From a virus: a DNA stretch of 22,591 bases. Both the position numbers and the translations under genes were made by a program. The notes beneath the pieces are model-generated. The model worked only from the letters and a program-made list of their open reading frames with translations, made no database searches and was not told the DNA's origin. The stretch lies in IMG/VR virus record IMGVR_UViG_3300045003_000069, positions 1 through 22,591 of that record. The stretch is one strand, 5' to 3'. Of the stretch, positions 22,264 through 22,591 are shown one piece after another (position 1 is the first letter of the stretch; every line of letters starts with the position of its first letter).

Positions 22264-22591
22264 GTGGTCATTTCGGGCACCTGCATCGGCACGGAGAGTT
22301 CTCACGTCTCGACGGCATCGGTACGGCGAAGCAATATGCCGAGCGTGCCGCTGCTCTAGGTCAGGGATTCCTTGCTCAGACCGATCACGGGACACTTTCC
22401 GGCGCTCTCCATCACATTGCTGCATGTCGTCAGTACGGAATTGTCCCGATCGTCGGCGTTGAGGCTTACTATCGGCCTAATCGGCTTTCGCGCATCACGC
22501 GGCAAGCGTGGCATCTGATTCTGCTGGCGAAGAACCTTCGGGGCTGGCACAATTTGATCCGAATCTGCTCGATCGCCTACGCAGATCAGTC
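22260..22591 (+). CDS. dnaE: DNA polymerase III alpha (DnaE-like), N-terminal PHP domain (partial)
   Basis: ATG 22260 overlaps the dNMP kinase stop (ATGA), and the frame is open to the window end, giving 110 residues. These match the start of the PHP domain of C-family polymerases: GHLHRHGEFSRLDG (His7, His9, His11), LAQTDHGTLSGAL (Asp42, His43), and YGIVPIVGVEAYY (Glu68), followed by HLILLAKNLRGWHNLIRI. In the family the PHP domain is a metal-binding, sometimes proofreading, module before the polymerase domain. The metal ligands seen so far are intact. Use of a DnaE-type enzyme fits the separate primase and DnaB-type helicase here. The rest of the gene lies outside the window. Confidence 0.88.
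   Translation, partial: MSGHFGHLHRHGEFSRLDGIGTAKQYAERAAALGQGFLAQTDHGTLSGALHHIAACRQYGIVPIVGVEAYYRPNRLSRITRQAWHLILLAKNLRGWHNLIRICSIAYADQ

Noticed and set aside
1-22591. CRISPR array, insertion sequence or attachment site
   Set aside because: No regularly spaced repeats with unique spacers, no transposase or terminal inverted repeats, and no integrase or tRNA-derived core were seen; the only repeats are coding coiled-coil repeats and short regulatory-like boxes.

Overview
This window looks like part of the genome of a long-tailed, siphovirus-like double-stranded DNA phage or prophage. The evidence is a tail-morphogenesis block followed by a phage replication block, tight ATGA/GTGA gene overlaps, almost no intergenic DNA, and no ribosomal or metabolic genes. 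An actinobacterial host is plausible but not proven. Arguments for it are GC content that is moderate by eye (mid-50s percent), tail genes of actinophage style, GTG starts, and start codons sitting directly behind -10 boxes (leaderless style). The tetramer GATC is strikingly frequent throughout.

Layout. (1) 1-12199, plus strand, structural genes: the end of an unrecognised gene, two tail assembly chaperone reading frames joined by a -1 frameshift site, a 2498-residue tape measure protein with embedded cell-wall-hydrolase-like domains, a tail-collar receptor-binding candidate, a distal-tail-like protein, a tail hub/minor tail protein, and a small tail protein. (2) 14405-12196, minus strand, a compact three-gene operon unlike the rest: a double zinc-knuckle protein, a membrane-anchored coiled-coil protein, and a multi-pass membrane protein with a C-terminal PAS sensor domain. 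(3) 14409-16276, plus strand: an SF2 helicase coupled to RNase HI. (4) 16277-16682: about 400 bases without a credible gene, holding several strong stem-loops, repeats and promoter-like boxes; it may be a structured RNA and/or a replication origin. (5) 16683-17976: a zinc-finger/MerR-like DNA-binding protein and two uncharacterised small proteins. (6) 18001-22591: DnaB-type helicase, two small Cys-rich proteins of higher GC, CHC2/TOPRIM primase, a gp32-like single-stranded-DNA-binding protein, dNMP kinase, and the start of a DnaE-type DNA polymerase with a PHP domain.

How it works together. Block 1 builds the tail; the tape measure sets its length and probably helps cross the cell wall. Blocks 3, 5 and 6 form a nearly complete replisome: helicases, primase, single-stranded-DNA-binding protein, polymerase, primer/R-loop removal and nucleotide supply. 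The minus-strand operon is the most unusual element: a 7-8 TM PAS receptor translationally coupled to a membrane coiled-coil protein, which I read as a candidate phage-encoded environmental or membrane-state sensing module. Repeated promoter-like boxes (TGCTATGATC twice, TGTGnTACGCTG twice) and a shared palindrome (CATAGCTATG) suggest a phage-specific regulatory circuit.
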